A DNA stretch of 64,000 nucleotides from JADLCB01 sp964398315. GTDB taxonomy: Bacteria > Planctomycetota > Phycisphaerae > Tepidisphaerales > Tepidisphaeraceae. Shown here one piece after another: positions 46,279 through 55,243 of this stretch (within the stretch, counting starts at the first letter, position 1; each line of letters starts with the position of its first letter). A model generated the notes under the pieces. The model did no database searches, was not told the DNA's origin, and saw nothing but the letters and a program-made list of their open reading frames with translations. The DNA lies in NCBI GenBank assembly GCA_964398315.1, contig CAYNMV010000003.1:62001-126000 (forward strand), read 5' to 3'. Made by a program: the position numbers and the translations under genes.

Positions 46279-46317
46279 ACAGGCCGGCCATCACCTGATG
46301 CCCATCGACACCAGAGC

Positions 46318-46965
46318 CTACTGGCGGTCATCGCCGTGCGGCTTGTCACTCAGGTGGGGTTTGTCCGGGTTATCCACCTGGAGGTGCGGCTTGTCAGAGC
46401 CGATCCGCCCACTGTCTTTGTCGCGCTCGTGCTGGCGATCCTGTTTGTCCGATTCGCGGGCACTGGCCGTCCGGGCCTCATCGGTATCGATCTCGCCTTC
46501 GGCCCGCATGCCATCCTGGCTGCGGTCAGAACGGTCACGGATATTGTCCCGGCTGCGGTCGGGGCTGCTTCGGTCCCGCTGCACCGAGTCGCGGGCGGCG
46601 GCATCATGCTCGCCGCGGTCTCCCGCGGTGCGGGCACGGTCCATAGCGGGATCATCCTCCATGGCGCCCTGGGCAGCGGTCCCTTCATCCGGCTGATTGG
46701 GGGTGTGGCTCGGCGCGGTGTGATCACGGCCGGCGCTGCCGGTATGGCCTGCCCCCGGGGTGCCGGTCACATCGCCGGTATCGGCAGTCGCGCCGATCTG
46801 GCCACCGGCGGTGGAGGCATCCGCTCCGCCGCGATCAGTTGGCTGGGTGGCGGGCGGTTGGGCCGTCATCGGTTCCTGCGTGAGGGGGCGATCTTCACCC
46901 AAGGCCGAACCGGTCAATGTTGCGGCCACCACGATGGCGGCGCAGGTCAGAATCGAGCGATGCAT
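46318..46965 (-). CDS. Secreted, highly charged disordered protein
   Basis: A 215-residue protein with a signal peptide (TCAAIVVAATLTGSALG) and AAGGAG 9 nt before the ATG. The mature part has almost no hydrophobic residues: a Gly/Ala/Thr-rich first half and an Asp/Arg/Glu/Ser-rich second half (SPDRSRDNIRDRSDRSQD). It ends with three DKPH units (SDKPHLQ, PDKPHLS, SDKPHGD), which could bind metal. It is probably unfolded alone. No family is recognised. Strong codon bias and a good ribosome site support it being real. Confidence 0.68.
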   Translation of the reverse strand: MHRSILTCAAIVVAATLTGSALGEDRPLTQEPMTAQPPATQPTDRGGADASTAGGQIGATADTGDVTGTPGAGHTGSAGRDHTAPSHTPNQPDEGTAAQGAMEDDPAMDRARTAGDRGEHDAAARDSVQRDRSSPDRSRDNIRDRSDRSQDGMRAEGEIDTDEARTASARESDKQDRQHERDKDSGRIGSDKPHLQVDNPDKPHLSDKPHGDDRQ

Positions 46966-47380
46966 GGCATTCTCCTTTCGCGTGGGGACTGGCTCCGTCC
47001 ATGGCCGCGCACGACACCTTGTCGCGTGCGGCAGGCAGATCCGCACCCTTGTCCTTCCCGATCATCCCTGAACCCGCCGGAACGTCCCGGCGATATTCGG
47101 GACTCTGCCGCAAGCAAGTTCTGTTCCGCCGGGGGCAAGCAGGGCGGCACCCGAGCCGTTTGTCCGCCAATGTGCTGCGCAGAAGCGGGGAGGCTGCTCG
47201 TGTGCACGCGAGCCACACCCCGCATAACTGCTGGCATGAAAAAGGCGCCCGTTTGCTCGTCTGGTCCGGCACCCGCAGGACATCTATAATGGCTCGATCA
47301 GGCTGTTGTGAGCGCAACGCAATCAACATTGAGGATGGCAATGAGCTACTATCCGGGCAGTTCAGCCGCGGATCGAGGCG
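46966..47380. other. Divergent spacer before the mrp operon
   Basis: A 415-bp region between the minus-strand charged-protein gene and mrpA. TATAAT at 47285-47290 is the best -10 candidate for the mrp operon, giving a leader of about 85 nt. A short frame starting at 47341 after GAGGA overlaps mrpA out of frame and is not called. No known cation riboswitch was recognised. Confidence 0.45.
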
Positions 47381-50300
47381 ATGACAGGCGGTACGCCCGG
47401 TATGGATTGGACCTACACGCTCAGCTTTGCAGTCATCTGTCCAGCGCTCTTCGGGCTGCTGGGGATGATGTTGCCGCGCCGGGCCATTGCGCCGAGGGTG
47501 TGGCTGGGTGTGCTGGCGCCGGTAGTGTCGTTTGCGCTGCTGTGGACCTGTCTTGCCTTGCGGGGGACTGAGGCGGGCCCCATCGGCATCGCGTGGATGC
47601 CGTCTCTGCACCTGGACCTGTCATACCAGCCCGACCGGCTTGGCCTCTTTTTCGCCCTGCTCGTTGCCGGTATCGGCATACTCATCACCCTGTACGCCCG
47701 CGCCTATTTCGGCCCCGACCAGAACGCGCTGTATCGCATCTATCCAAGCCTGCTGCTGTTCATGACGGGCATGCTCGGACTGGTGCTGGCGGACAATTTC
47801 GTCCTCCTTCTGCTGTTCTGGGAGCTGACATCAATCAGCTCCTTCCTGTTGATCGGATGGGAACGGGATGATCCGGCGGCCGTGCGAAATGCCGTCCAGG
47901 CTTTCATCACCACGGGGGCCGGCGGGATGGCCCTGCTCGGGGGATTGATCCTCCTGGGGCTGACGACCGGTAGCTGGAGCTTTTCGGAACTGGCTGCCGG
48001 GGCGGACCTGTCCGGCTGGGAAGTATCGGCCGCGTTCCTGCTGATACTGGTCGGCGTGGCGGCCAAAAGTGCCCAGTGGCCGTTTCATTTCTGGCTCCCC
48101 GCCGCCATGGCCGCTCCGACGCCCATCAGCGCCTATTTGCACTCGGCCACGATGGTCAAGGCGGGGGTCTATCTGCTGGGTCGCGTGGCCGACCCGATGG
48201 CCGCGCTGGCGCTCTGGCCGGTGCTGCTGATCCCCATCGGCACGGTGACGATGCTGCTGGGGGCGTATGTGGCCCTGCGCAAGACAGATCTGAAACTGAT
48301 CTTTGCCTATACGACGGTCAGCCAACTGGGGTTGCTGGTCTGCCTGTATGGATTGACGCCTTACGCCGCTGGCGACACGCCGACGGTGCTGTGGGATGTC
48401 ACGCAGATCCTGAACCACGCCCTGTACAAAGCGCCGTTGTTTATCCTGGCCGGTGCCATCGCTCACCTCTTTTTCACGCGAGATCTGCGCGACCTTTACG
48501 GGCTGTTCTACCAGGGCCGCCTGGAGCGGCGGCTGGCGATTCTGATGCTGCTGGCCGCCTATGCCATGGCAGCCGGGCCGCTGACGCTGGGATTCACCGC
48601 CAAGGAGTTCTTCCTGTACGGCGTCTACAACGCCTACCACGCTTCGGGAAACTGGCTGTTGCTGGTTGTGCTGGCTGCCGCTGTCTGCCAGGCGGTTTTG
48701 AATTTCGTGATTTTCCTTCGCTTCGTGTTGACCCTGCTGGGGCCGGAGGAGTCAGCCGCCGCCCAGCCGCCACACGACCCGGAAGCCGAGGAAGAGCGCA
48801 TCGCCTACGAAGACTATCACGCGATCCAGACCGGCTTCTGGGCCGTGATGCTCTGGGTGCCGGCGGCATTTCTGCTGGCGATTCAGTACCTGGGCGGCAT
48901 CGTGCCGATGCTGCTGGATCCGCTGCTGGTGCTGCTGGAGCGTGGGCGGGTGGGATTTGAGCATCTTCCCGGGCTTTGGCATGCCATCCTCCGTCCGAGC
49001 GTGCCACTGGCGCTGAGTGTGCTGGCCATCATCATCGCCTTCGGGCTGGCGTTTCTGCCGGTTCGCCTTGGCCTGGGGCCGGTCTGGCGCGGAATCATTC
49101 ATGACTGGCACGAGCGGCTCTTTCCATGGTTCTACGCGCTGGCAACCAGGGGGGGCGGTCGCCTGTTTGGCCTGGTGCAGACGGGTAATTTGCGGACCTA
49201 TCTCGCGGTGCTGTGCGGTGCGCTGATCGTGCTGGTGGCGTGGGCATCCTGGTCGACCGGCATCGCGCCAGACCTGACCCGCGCAGCGCAGCACGATGCG
49301 GCGTGGGGCAGCCCGTTGCCCCTCTATGCCGTCGGGATTGTCCTGTGTGTGGCAGCGCTGCTGATGCCATTTATCCACCACCGGGCGGGCCGTGTGATGA
49401 TCCTGAGCACGGTTGGGTACGGTGTGGCCAGCCTGTTTTATTTCTACAGTGCCCCAGACCTGGCGCTGACGCAGGTATCGATCGAGACGGTTGCGCTGAT
49501 TCTCTTTCTGCTGGCGCTGGGCCTGCTGCCCCGGACAGCCGCCGCGCCTCCGGAGCGGCTGATGCGCCTGCCGCGGTTGGCGCTGGCGGTGGGGGGGGGC
49601 CTGATCATGTGCTGGCTGACCCTGGCCAGCTCGCTGGAAGACCGTCCGGCGATGGATTTTCTTAATGCCCGCGGGGAGCCCTTCGCGCATCTCGGCGAGT
49701 TCTTCGTGCGCAATGCCAGCGAGGGGCAGGATGTTCCCGATCACCATCCCGGGGGAGGTGGAAGCAACGTGGTGAACGTGATCCTGGTCGACTTCCGCGG
49801 CCTGGATACCTTTGGCGAGATCACCGTGCTCGGTATCGCTGCCCTGGGGGTGCTCCTGCTTCTGCATCATCGCGCAACCGGCCGCCGGTTTGGCCGCTAC
49901 CGGCATCCGCGGCGGATCATGGGAACCACCGGGCTGCGGCGGATCTTTGGCACATCATCCCTGCCGGCCAACCGCAGGTGGATTCACGGCCTTGGATTAA
50001 GCAGCGAACCGCTGCGTGTGGCGACGAAGCTGATCGTTCCGTTGAGTCTGCTGTTTGCGCTGTTCGTCTTTTTCAAGGGGCATCAATCGCCGGGGGGCGG
50101 ATTTGTGGCGGGACTGGTGGCGGCGATTGCCTTGATTGCACACCGGATGGCACATGGCCGGGCCAGCCTGCGCCACATGGTGCCGGTGGCGGCTCCGCGG
50201 CTCATCGGGATCGGACTCCTGCTGGCGATGGTCACTGGCCTGGGGCCGGTCCTGCTGGCTTACCCATTCCTGACCAGCCGCTATGGGTACCTGGAGATTC

Positions 50301-50425
50301 CCGGCCTGGAGCAGCCGATTGAATGGACGACCGCGCTGGCCTTCGACCTGGGGGTTTTCCTGGTGGTCGTTGGCGTGGTGCTGGCGATGATCAATGCCTT
50401 GAGTGAAGAAGCGGAGGAGCGATGA
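47381..50425 (+). CDS. mrpA: Mrp-type Na+/H+ antiporter, fused subunits A and B
   Basis: The large membrane subunit of the multi-subunit cation/proton antiporter, related to NuoL of complex I. It has 1,014 residues and many membrane helices. LLLLFWELTSISSFLLIGW (about 140-160) carries the conserved glutamate, and LHSATMVKAGVYLLGR (about 250-265) the conserved lysine. The C-terminal ~135 residues, with FVFFKGHQSPGGGFVAGLVA, are a complete MrpB subunit, so A and B are fused as in group 2 operons. An ATG seven codons in (47402) is an alternative start. The stop overlaps mrpC (ATGA). The complex exports Na+ for pH and salt homeostasis. Confidence 0.95.
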   Translation: MTGGTPGMDWTYTLSFAVICPALFGLLGMMLPRRAIAPRVWLGVLAPVVSFALLWTCLALRGTEAGPIGIAWMPSLHLDLSYQPDRLGLFFALLVAGIGILITLYARAYFGPDQNALYRIYPSLLLFMTGMLGLVLADNFVLLLLFWELTSISSFLLIGWERDDPAAVRNAVQAFITTGAGGMALLGGLILLGLTTGSWSFSELAAGADLSGWEVSAAFLLILVGVAAKSAQWPFHFWLPAAMAAPTPISAYLHSATMVKAGVYLLGRVADPMAALALWPVLLIPIGTVTMLLGAYVALRKTDLKLIFAYTTVSQLGLLVCLYGLTPYAAGDTPTVLWDVTQILNHALYKAPLFILAGAIAHLFFTRDLRDLYGLFYQGRLERRLAILMLLAAYAMAAGPLTLGFTAKEFFLYGVYNAYHASGNWLLLVVLAAAVCQAVLNFVIFLRFVLTLLGPEESAAAQPPHDPEAEEERIAYEDYHAIQTGFWAVMLWVPAAFLLAIQYLGGIVPMLLDPLLVLLERGRVGFEHLPGLWHAILRPSVPLALSVLAIIIAFGLAFLPVRLGLGPVWRGIIHDWHERLFPWFYALATRGGGRLFGLVQTGNLRTYLAVLCGALIVLVAWASWSTGIAPDLTRAAQHDAAWGSPLPLYAVGIVLCVAALLMPFIHHRAGRVMILSTVGYGVASLFYFYSAPDLALTQVSIETVALILFLLALGLLPRTAAAPPERLMRLPRLALAVGGGLIMCWLTLASSLEDRPAMDFLNARGEPFAHLGEFFVRNASEGQDVPDHHPGGGGSNVVNVILVDFRGLDTFGEITVLGIAALGVLLLLHHRATGRRFGRYRHPRRIMGTTGLRRIFGTSSLPANRRWIHGLGLSSEPLRVATKLIVPLSLLFALFVFFKGHQSPGGGFVAGLVAAIALIAHRMAHGRASLRHMVPVAAPRLIGIGLLLAMVTGLGPVLLAYPFLTSRYGYLEIPGLEQPIEWTTALAFDLGVFLVVVGVVLAMINALSEEAEER

Positions 50426-50832
50426 CCCTGTTCATTGCGATCACCATCGGCATCCTGTTCGGCACGTCGATCTACCTGATGCTCGGACGTGAGCTGAAGG
50501 AAGTGTGCATGGGATTTTTCCTGCTCAGCCATGCCGCCAACCTGGCCATCATCGAGGCCGGACGCTCGGGCGGCGGCGTGCTGGCGCCGGTGCTGGGCAA
50601 GGGCCCCATTGAGCAGCTTGCCGATCCGCTGCCGCAGGCGCTGATCCTGACGGCCATCGTGATCGGGTTTGCCGTCCAGGGCTTCCTGCTGACGCTGCTG
50701 GTGGTCATCTGGCGGCGCAGCGGGACACTGGACACCCGGGAACTGGCTGCCGAGCCTGACAGCGAATCAGCAACCGCATCGCAGTCCTCGATTTCTGTTA
50801 ACCCCGCACCGCCCGGCACTGCCCACGCATGA
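50422..50832 (+). CDS. mrpC: Mrp antiporter subunit C
   Basis: A 136-residue NuoK-like subunit with three membrane helices. GILFGTSIYLMLGRELKEV and FFLLSHAANLAII are typical, as is DPLPQALILTAIVIGFAVQG. The last ~30 residues are a polar tail rich in Ser/Ala/Pro, longer than usual. The ATG overlaps the mrpA stop, and its own stop overlaps mrpD, indicating translational coupling. Confidence 0.95.
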   Translation: MTLFIAITIGILFGTSIYLMLGRELKEVCMGFFLLSHAANLAIIEAGRSGGGVLAPVLGKGPIEQLADPLPQALILTAIVIGFAVQGFLLTLLVVIWRRSGTLDTRELAAEPDSESATASQSSISVNPAPPGTAHA

Positions 50833-52424
50833 GCTCGAACCTGATCATCTTCCCGATCGTGATTCCGCTTGCGGCGGGCCTGCTGTCGCTGCTTGCAGCG
50901 GCACGTCCCGGCGCCCAGCGCCTGATCGGCTTGCTGGGGCTGGGCAGCAACTTCATCATCGCGCTGGCGATCCTGGCAGCGGTGCTGGCAGATGGCGGGC
51001 AGATTCTGGTGCTTCAGGGCGGTGACTGGCCAGCGCCGTTTGGCATTTCCATCGTCGTGGATGGGCTGTCGGCGATCCTGCTGGCAGCGGCGGCGCTGGT
51101 GCTGCTGGGCACGTATCTCTACTGCGATGAAGAGCTCCGCCGGAAGGGGGGCGGGCTGTTCCATCCCCTGTTCCTCCTGCTGGCGGTGGGGGTGCAGTGG
51201 AGCCTGCTGACCGGCGACCTCTTTAACCTGTTTGTGGCGTTCGAAATCATGCTGATGGCATCCTATGCCCTGCTGATTTTCGGAACCTCGCGCACGCAGA
51301 TGCGCCAGGCGTACAAGTATGTCCTCATCAACCTGTTCGCCTCCACACTGTTTGTCACCTGCTGCGGCTTGATTTACGGCCATGTGGGCACGCTGAATCT
51401 CGCGGACCTGGCCCGCCTGAGCCACAGCGGAAACCTGCCGGCCGGCGCTGTGCCCGCCATCGCGGTGCTGCTGCTGGTGTTTGGGGCCAAGACAGCCATG
51501 TTTCCGCTCTGGTTCTGGCTTCCCGATACCTATCCAACCCTGCCGGCGGGCTTGGGGGGATTGCTCGGCGGGCTGCTGACGAAGGTAGGCGCCTATGTGC
51601 TGATCCGCATCTTCGTCATGGTGTTCGGCCCGGCCGATGGACCGGTGACCGGCGTGCTGCGCCCGATCATCCTGCCGGCGGCCGGTGTGACGATGTTCCT
51701 GGGGGTGCTGGGCGCGGTGTCGATGAATTCGGTGCGCCAAATCCTCTCGATTCACATTATCAGCCAGGTGGGCTACATGGTGATGGCGGTGGGGCTGGGG
51801 ATGGGCGCGGGGCTGACGATCGAGAATCGGGAGTTGGCCATCGCCGGTGGCATCTTCTTCATCCTGCATAACATGGTCGTCAAGAGCAGCCTGTTTCTCT
51901 GCGGTGGCCTGATGCGCCATCAGAGCGGAACCGATGAGCTGGACAACATGGGCGGTCTTGCCCGCCGGGCGCCCTGGCTGGCGATGCTGTTTTTCATCGC
52001 GGCCCTGAGCCTGGCGGGACTGCCACCACTGAGCGGCTTTTTTGGCAAGTTCGTGCTTGTTCGCGAGGCGATGCGCGCGGAACACTATGTCCTGGCGGGT
52101 ACTGCACTGGCCACCAGCGTGCTGACCCTGCTGAGCATGGTGAAGATCTGGAGCTACGCCTTCTGGTCCCGCCCGAAGGATATCCCCGCGCCGCCAAGGG
52201 ATATGCCGGCCGGCGGAATGCGCTTCGCGACGGCGGGTACGGCGATACTGGTGGGGGCGGCAGTGCTGCTTGGCCTTGGGGCTGAGCCGGTCATGCGCGC
52301 CTCACGGCTGGCCGCCCGCACTATCGTCGATCCATCCGCGTACATTGAGGCGGTCCTGGGCGCTGAGCGGATCCACCCGATCCGCATGGCAACGGCCGCC
52401 CCTTCGGAGGATGCCCAGCCATGA
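50829..52424 (+). CDS. mrpD: Mrp antiporter subunit D
   Basis: A 531-residue NuoM/NuoN-like proton-translocating subunit with about 14 membrane helices. Conserved segments are LFNLFVAFEIMLMASYALL with the key glutamate, FWLPDTYPTLPAGLGGLLGG with KVGAYVLIR after it, and LAGLPPLSGFFGKFVLVREA. The length agrees with the family. It overlaps both neighbours by four bases. Confidence 0.96.
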   Translation: MSSNLIIFPIVIPLAAGLLSLLAAARPGAQRLIGLLGLGSNFIIALAILAAVLADGGQILVLQGGDWPAPFGISIVVDGLSAILLAAAALVLLGTYLYCDEELRRKGGGLFHPLFLLLAVGVQWSLLTGDLFNLFVAFEIMLMASYALLIFGTSRTQMRQAYKYVLINLFASTLFVTCCGLIYGHVGTLNLADLARLSHSGNLPAGAVPAIAVLLLVFGAKTAMFPLWFWLPDTYPTLPAGLGGLLGGLLTKVGAYVLIRIFVMVFGPADGPVTGVLRPIILPAAGVTMFLGVLGAVSMNSVRQILSIHIISQVGYMVMAVGLGMGAGLTIENRELAIAGGIFFILHNMVVKSSLFLCGGLMRHQSGTDELDNMGGLARRAPWLAMLFFIAALSLAGLPPLSGFFGKFVLVREAMRAEHYVLAGTALATSVLTLLSMVKIWSYAFWSRPKDIPAPPRDMPAGGMRFATAGTAILVGAAVLLGLGAEPVMRASRLAARTIVDPSAYIEAVLGAERIHPIRMATAAPSEDAQP

Positions 52425-52891
52425 CTCTGTTCCTGCTCAACATCCTGCTCGCGGTGCTGTGGTGTTTCACCTGGGGCACGTTCAATTTTTCCACACTGCT
52501 GGTGGGGTTCGTGTTGGCGTACTTCCTGCTGGGCATTTACAGCCGGGTGACAGCAATGGAGGGCTATGGCACCAAGGTGCGCGACCTGATCCGGTTCTCG
52601 CTGTACTTCGTGCGCGTGCTCATTATCGCCAACCTCCAGATCGCCTACGAAATCCTCACGCCCGGCCTGCATGCTGCGCCGCGGATCGTGCGGTTTGATG
52701 TGACCGGGCTCACCCCGGCCCAGCGCACCATCCTGAATAACGCCATCAATCTCACGCCGGGCACCCTGGTGGTGGATATCTCCCCGGATCGGCGCACCTT
52801 TTATGTCCATTGCATGTACGCCCGCGACTACGACCGGACCATCGCGGATCTGAACGACCTGAAACAGCGACTCATCGCGGAGGTGTTCTAG
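52421..52891 (+). CDS. mrpE: Mrp antiporter subunit E
   Basis: A 156-residue subunit with two N-terminal membrane helices and a cytoplasmic domain. FSLYFVRVLIIANLQIAYEI and NAINLTPGTLVVDISPD followed by YVHCMY are the MrpE signatures. It starts inside the mrpD stop (ATGA); its TAG shares a base with the mrpF GTG. Confidence 0.94.
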   Translation: MTLFLLNILLAVLWCFTWGTFNFSTLLVGFVLAYFLLGIYSRVTAMEGYGTKVRDLIRFSLYFVRVLIIANLQIAYEILTPGLHAAPRIVRFDVTGLTPAQRTILNNAINLTPGTLVVDISPDRRTFYVHCMYARDYDRTIADLNDLKQRLIAEVF

Positions 52892-53238
52892 TGCGATTCC
52901 TGGCAGAAACGACAATTCCCTGGCATGAAGCGATGGTCGATCGGACGGTTGAGGTGGGGATCGTGGTGGTGGCGATCGGCGTGCTGGCGTGCCTGATACG
53001 CATGTTCCGCGGACCTCACCTCTCCGACCGGGCCATTGCGCTGGACACCCTGGCGATCCAGGTCATCGGGCTGGTCATCCTGCTGACGCTGCGGATCGAT
53101 TCGCTGGTCCTGTTTGATGGGGCGCTGGTGCTGTCGCTGGTGGGCTTCGCCGGTACGGTCGCGGTGGCCCAGTACATCATCCGGCCACATCGCCGGCGGC
53201 GGGCCAACCCCGATGCGCCAGTGAGGCAGGATATCTGA
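52891..53238 (+). CDS. mrpF: Mrp antiporter subunit F
   Basis: A 115-residue subunit with three membrane helices; RMFRGPHLSDRAIALDTLA is its diagnostic motif. The GTG start at 52891 is chosen because GGAGGTG lies 7 nt upstream and it overlaps the mrpE stop by one base; an ATG at 52933 would remove 14 residues. A short basic tail follows the last helix. Confidence 0.92.
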   Translation: MRFLAETTIPWHEAMVDRTVEVGIVVVAIGVLACLIRMFRGPHLSDRAIALDTLAIQVIGLVILLTLRIDSLVLFDGALVLSLVGFAGTVAVAQYIIRPHRRRRANPDAPVRQDI

Positions 53239-53260
53239 GGCAGGGCAGGTTGAGGCAAAC

Positions 53261-53659
53261 ATGATGAACCACGTGGCCATCCTGAACGTGCTGACAACCC
53301 TCTTTCTGATCGGCGGGCTGTTTTTCCTGCTGGTGGGGGCCCTGGGGGTCTTGCGCCTGCCGGATGTCTACCTGCGCATGATCGCGGCCAGCAAGTGCAT
53401 CACGCTGGGTATTACCGGGATGCTGATCGCCGGTGTGTTCCATTTTATCGTGATTGGCACATCGCCCGCTGTTCCCGATGCCGAGGATTCTTCGGCGGTG
53501 GCGGCCTCCACCAAGGCCGTGCTGGTCATCCTGTTCCAGTTTGTTGCCGGCCCGGTCGGGATCCACATGCTGGCGCGGGCCGCGCATATCGATCGTGTGC
53601 GCATGTGGAGCGGCACCTTGAGTGATGACCTGAAAGAAGACCTGATCGACCATCAGTGA
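53261..53659 (+). CDS. mrpG: Mrp antiporter subunit G
   Basis: A 132-residue subunit with three membrane helices. LFFLLVGALGVLRLPDVYLR followed by MIAASKC is the MrpG signature. It lies 22 bp after mrpF and ends the operon; a small palindrome (CCAGGC-CCG-GCCTGG, 53666-53680) follows. With the fused A/B subunit the operon encodes all seven Mrp functions in six genes. Confidence 0.94.
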   Translation: MMNHVAILNVLTTLFLIGGLFFLLVGALGVLRLPDVYLRMIAASKCITLGITGMLIAGVFHFIVIGTSPAVPDAEDSSAVAASTKAVLVILFQFVAGPVGIHMLARAAHIDRVRMWSGTLSDDLKEDLIDHQ

Positions 53660-53790
53660 ATTTCTCCAGGCCCGGCCTGGTACGGCGAACAACGGACCGC
53701 CCCCTCCCGCTCCTCTTTTGCCTCTGGCCAATGTTTTTCACGCCATCACAGGGGGTTGTGCGCCTTCACCGCAATTTGCTCAAAAATTGT

Positions 53791-53818
53791 TTGACAGGCG
53801 ATCCTCTTGTGATACACT
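53791..53818 (+). promoter_or_regulatory. Strong sigma-70-type promoter of the SnoaL-like/TetR unit
   Basis: A consensus TTGACA (53791-53796), a 16-bp spacer and TACACT (53813-53818). It is the best match to a housekeeping promoter in the window. The -10 lies inside the palindrome at 53810-53825. Confidence 0.7.
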
Positions 53819-53825
53819 TGTCTCA
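53810..53825. promoter_or_regulatory. Candidate TetR operator overlapping the -10 element
   Basis: TGATACACTTGTCTCA is an imperfect 16-bp palindrome (12 of 16 bases symmetric: TGAnACAnnTGTnTCA), the size and shape TetR dimers bind. It covers the -10 hexamer, so binding would block transcription. The TetR gene lies in the same unit, which suggests self-repression. Confidence 0.55.
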
Positions 53826-53854
53826 TTAGGATACCCATGTCCAAGGAGATACCT

Positions 53855-54307
53855 ATGTCCCTGACCCCTGCACAGATGGATCAGAAGATCGATGAACATT
53901 TCAGGTACGAGGCGGCTGATGATGTTGCCGGCGTGCTGGCCACGCTGGCGCGGGATGCCACGCATGACATTGTGGGCTGGCCGACGGGCCCGAACTACGG
54001 GCGGGACAATGCCCGGCCGTTCTACGAGCAGATGTTTGCCGACCTGGCCGAGAGCAAGGTCACACCGGTCAAACGGCTGTATGGCGACAACTTCCTGATC
54101 GATGAATCCCTCTGGGAAGGTCGTGCTCCCGGCCGGCCCTTCGGGCTGGAGGGGCGCAATCGCCCGCTCAAGTTCCGTATCCTGCATGTGGTGGAGTTCG
54201 CGGCCGATGGCCTGATTCAGCGGGAACAGGTCTGGCTGGATATGGCGGCCATCATCCAGCAACTGCCCCAAGATGCCCCGGCCGCAGCTCCAGTGGCGGC
54301 CGTTTAG
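53855..54307 (+). CDS. SnoaL-like/NTF2-fold protein
   Basis: A 150-residue protein resembling the SnoaL-like polyketide-cyclase/NTF2 fold, a small cone that binds a hydrophobic ligand. Supporting text is YEAADDVAGVLATLARDATHD, NARPFYEQMFADL and the strand-rich RPLKFRILHVVEFAADGLIQ with EQVWLDM. AAGGAG 7 nt upstream supports ATG 53855; an ATG at 53837 lies in a near-duplicate of the same sequence. The gene follows a strong promoter with a TetR-type palindrome and precedes a TetR gene by 85 bp, so it is probably the regulator's target. Its ligand is unknown. Confidence 0.78.
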   Translation: MSLTPAQMDQKIDEHFRYEAADDVAGVLATLARDATHDIVGWPTGPNYGRDNARPFYEQMFADLAESKVTPVKRLYGDNFLIDESLWEGRAPGRPFGLEGRNRPLKFRILHVVEFAADGLIQREQVWLDMAAIIQQLPQDAPAAAPVAAV

Positions 54308-54392
54308 CGTGGATGGCAGCGGCGGGCAGCGGGTGGCACAGATCCGCTGCCCGGCGCTTCCTCCACAGGAGACGAACCAGGAGAGAGATCGA

Positions 54393-55088
54393 ATGACGCA
54401 GCGACCTTCCACTGAAGCCGGTCGGCAAAACCAGCGGCGGCGGACGCGCAAGGATCTGCTGGCCGCCGCCGGACGGCTACTGAAGCAGGGGCGCACGCCC
54501 ACTATGGACGAGGTGGCCGAGGAGGCGATGGTGTCGCGCGCCACGGCGTATCGCTACTTTCCAAGCATCGAAGCGCTGCTGCTGGAAGCGCCGCTGGAGG
54601 GCGCAGCGCCCGACCCGCAGGCGGTATTCGCCGGTGATGACTCAACCGATCCGGCCGAGCGCATCGACCGGGCCGAGGCCGAGCTGCACACCATGTCCTA
54701 CCGCAACGAGCGGCAGTTGCGGCTCATGCTCGCGGCCAGTCTCGAACGTACTGCCCGCGAGCAGACGAGCGGCGATATTCCCGTGCGCCAGAATCGCCGT
54801 ACCCCGCTGATTGAGGCGGCACTCGCCCCGGCGCGTGGCCGGTTCAACGATGAAACCTATGACAGGCTGTGTGCTGCGCTGGCGCTGATCTTCGGCACGG
54901 AATCCATGATCGTTTTCCGGGATGTCCTGGGTCTGGACGAAACCACCGCGCGGCAGGTCAAGAGCTGGGCCGCCCGTGCGCTGGTGCAGGCAGCACTGTC
55001 CGAATCGGCCGCCAGCCCGCCCGACGATGCCGCTGCCCCATCCCGCCCAACACCAGATCGGACCCAATCACCGGTGCGCCATCACTGA
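54393..55088 (+). CDS. TetR-family transcriptional regulator
   Basis: A 231-residue regulator. The helix-turn-helix is at about 30-60 (PTMDEVAEEAMVSRATAYRYF, listed here without its last residues), the standard TetR DNA-binding signature. The ligand-binding part includes RLMLAASLERTAREQ and ALALIFGTESMIVFRDVLG. The last ~30 residues are a polar, Pro/Ala-rich tail. AGGAG lies 9 nt before ATG 54393; 40 further upstream codons are open but lack coding character. It is likely autoregulated through the palindrome at 53810-53825. Confidence 0.9.
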   Translation: MTQRPSTEAGRQNQRRRTRKDLLAAAGRLLKQGRTPTMDEVAEEAMVSRATAYRYFPSIEALLLEAPLEGAAPDPQAVFAGDDSTDPAERIDRAEAELHTMSYRNERQLRLMLAASLERTAREQTSGDIPVRQNRRTPLIEAALAPARGRFNDETYDRLCAALALIFGTESMIVFRDVLGLDETTARQVKSWAARALVQAALSESAASPPDDAAAPSRPTPDRTQSPVRHH

Positions 55089-55243
55089 AGGCGAAACCGG
55101 TCCCATCATCGTGCCCCGGCCGGTCTGCTTGCCAGGCCGACACCACGGCTATGAACGTCGCTCCAGCGGATTTCTCAGGTGCGATTAAAACTGGATGAGG
55201 ATACACTGTGCCGACGCATCCAATCAGAAGGGAGAGTAGATCT

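Noticed and set aside
47341..47571. A frame starting MSYYPG after GAGGA, overlapping mrpA
   Set aside because: It runs out of frame through the strongly conserved start of MrpA and looks like a shadow.
17039..49380. Scattered TTATCCAC-like sequences as DnaA boxes
   Set aside because: They occur singly, mostly inside genes and without clustering, so they do not mark an origin.
53267..53278. CCACGTGG core at the start of mrpG
   Set aside because: Flanks do not match parS and the bases are the first codons of mrpG.
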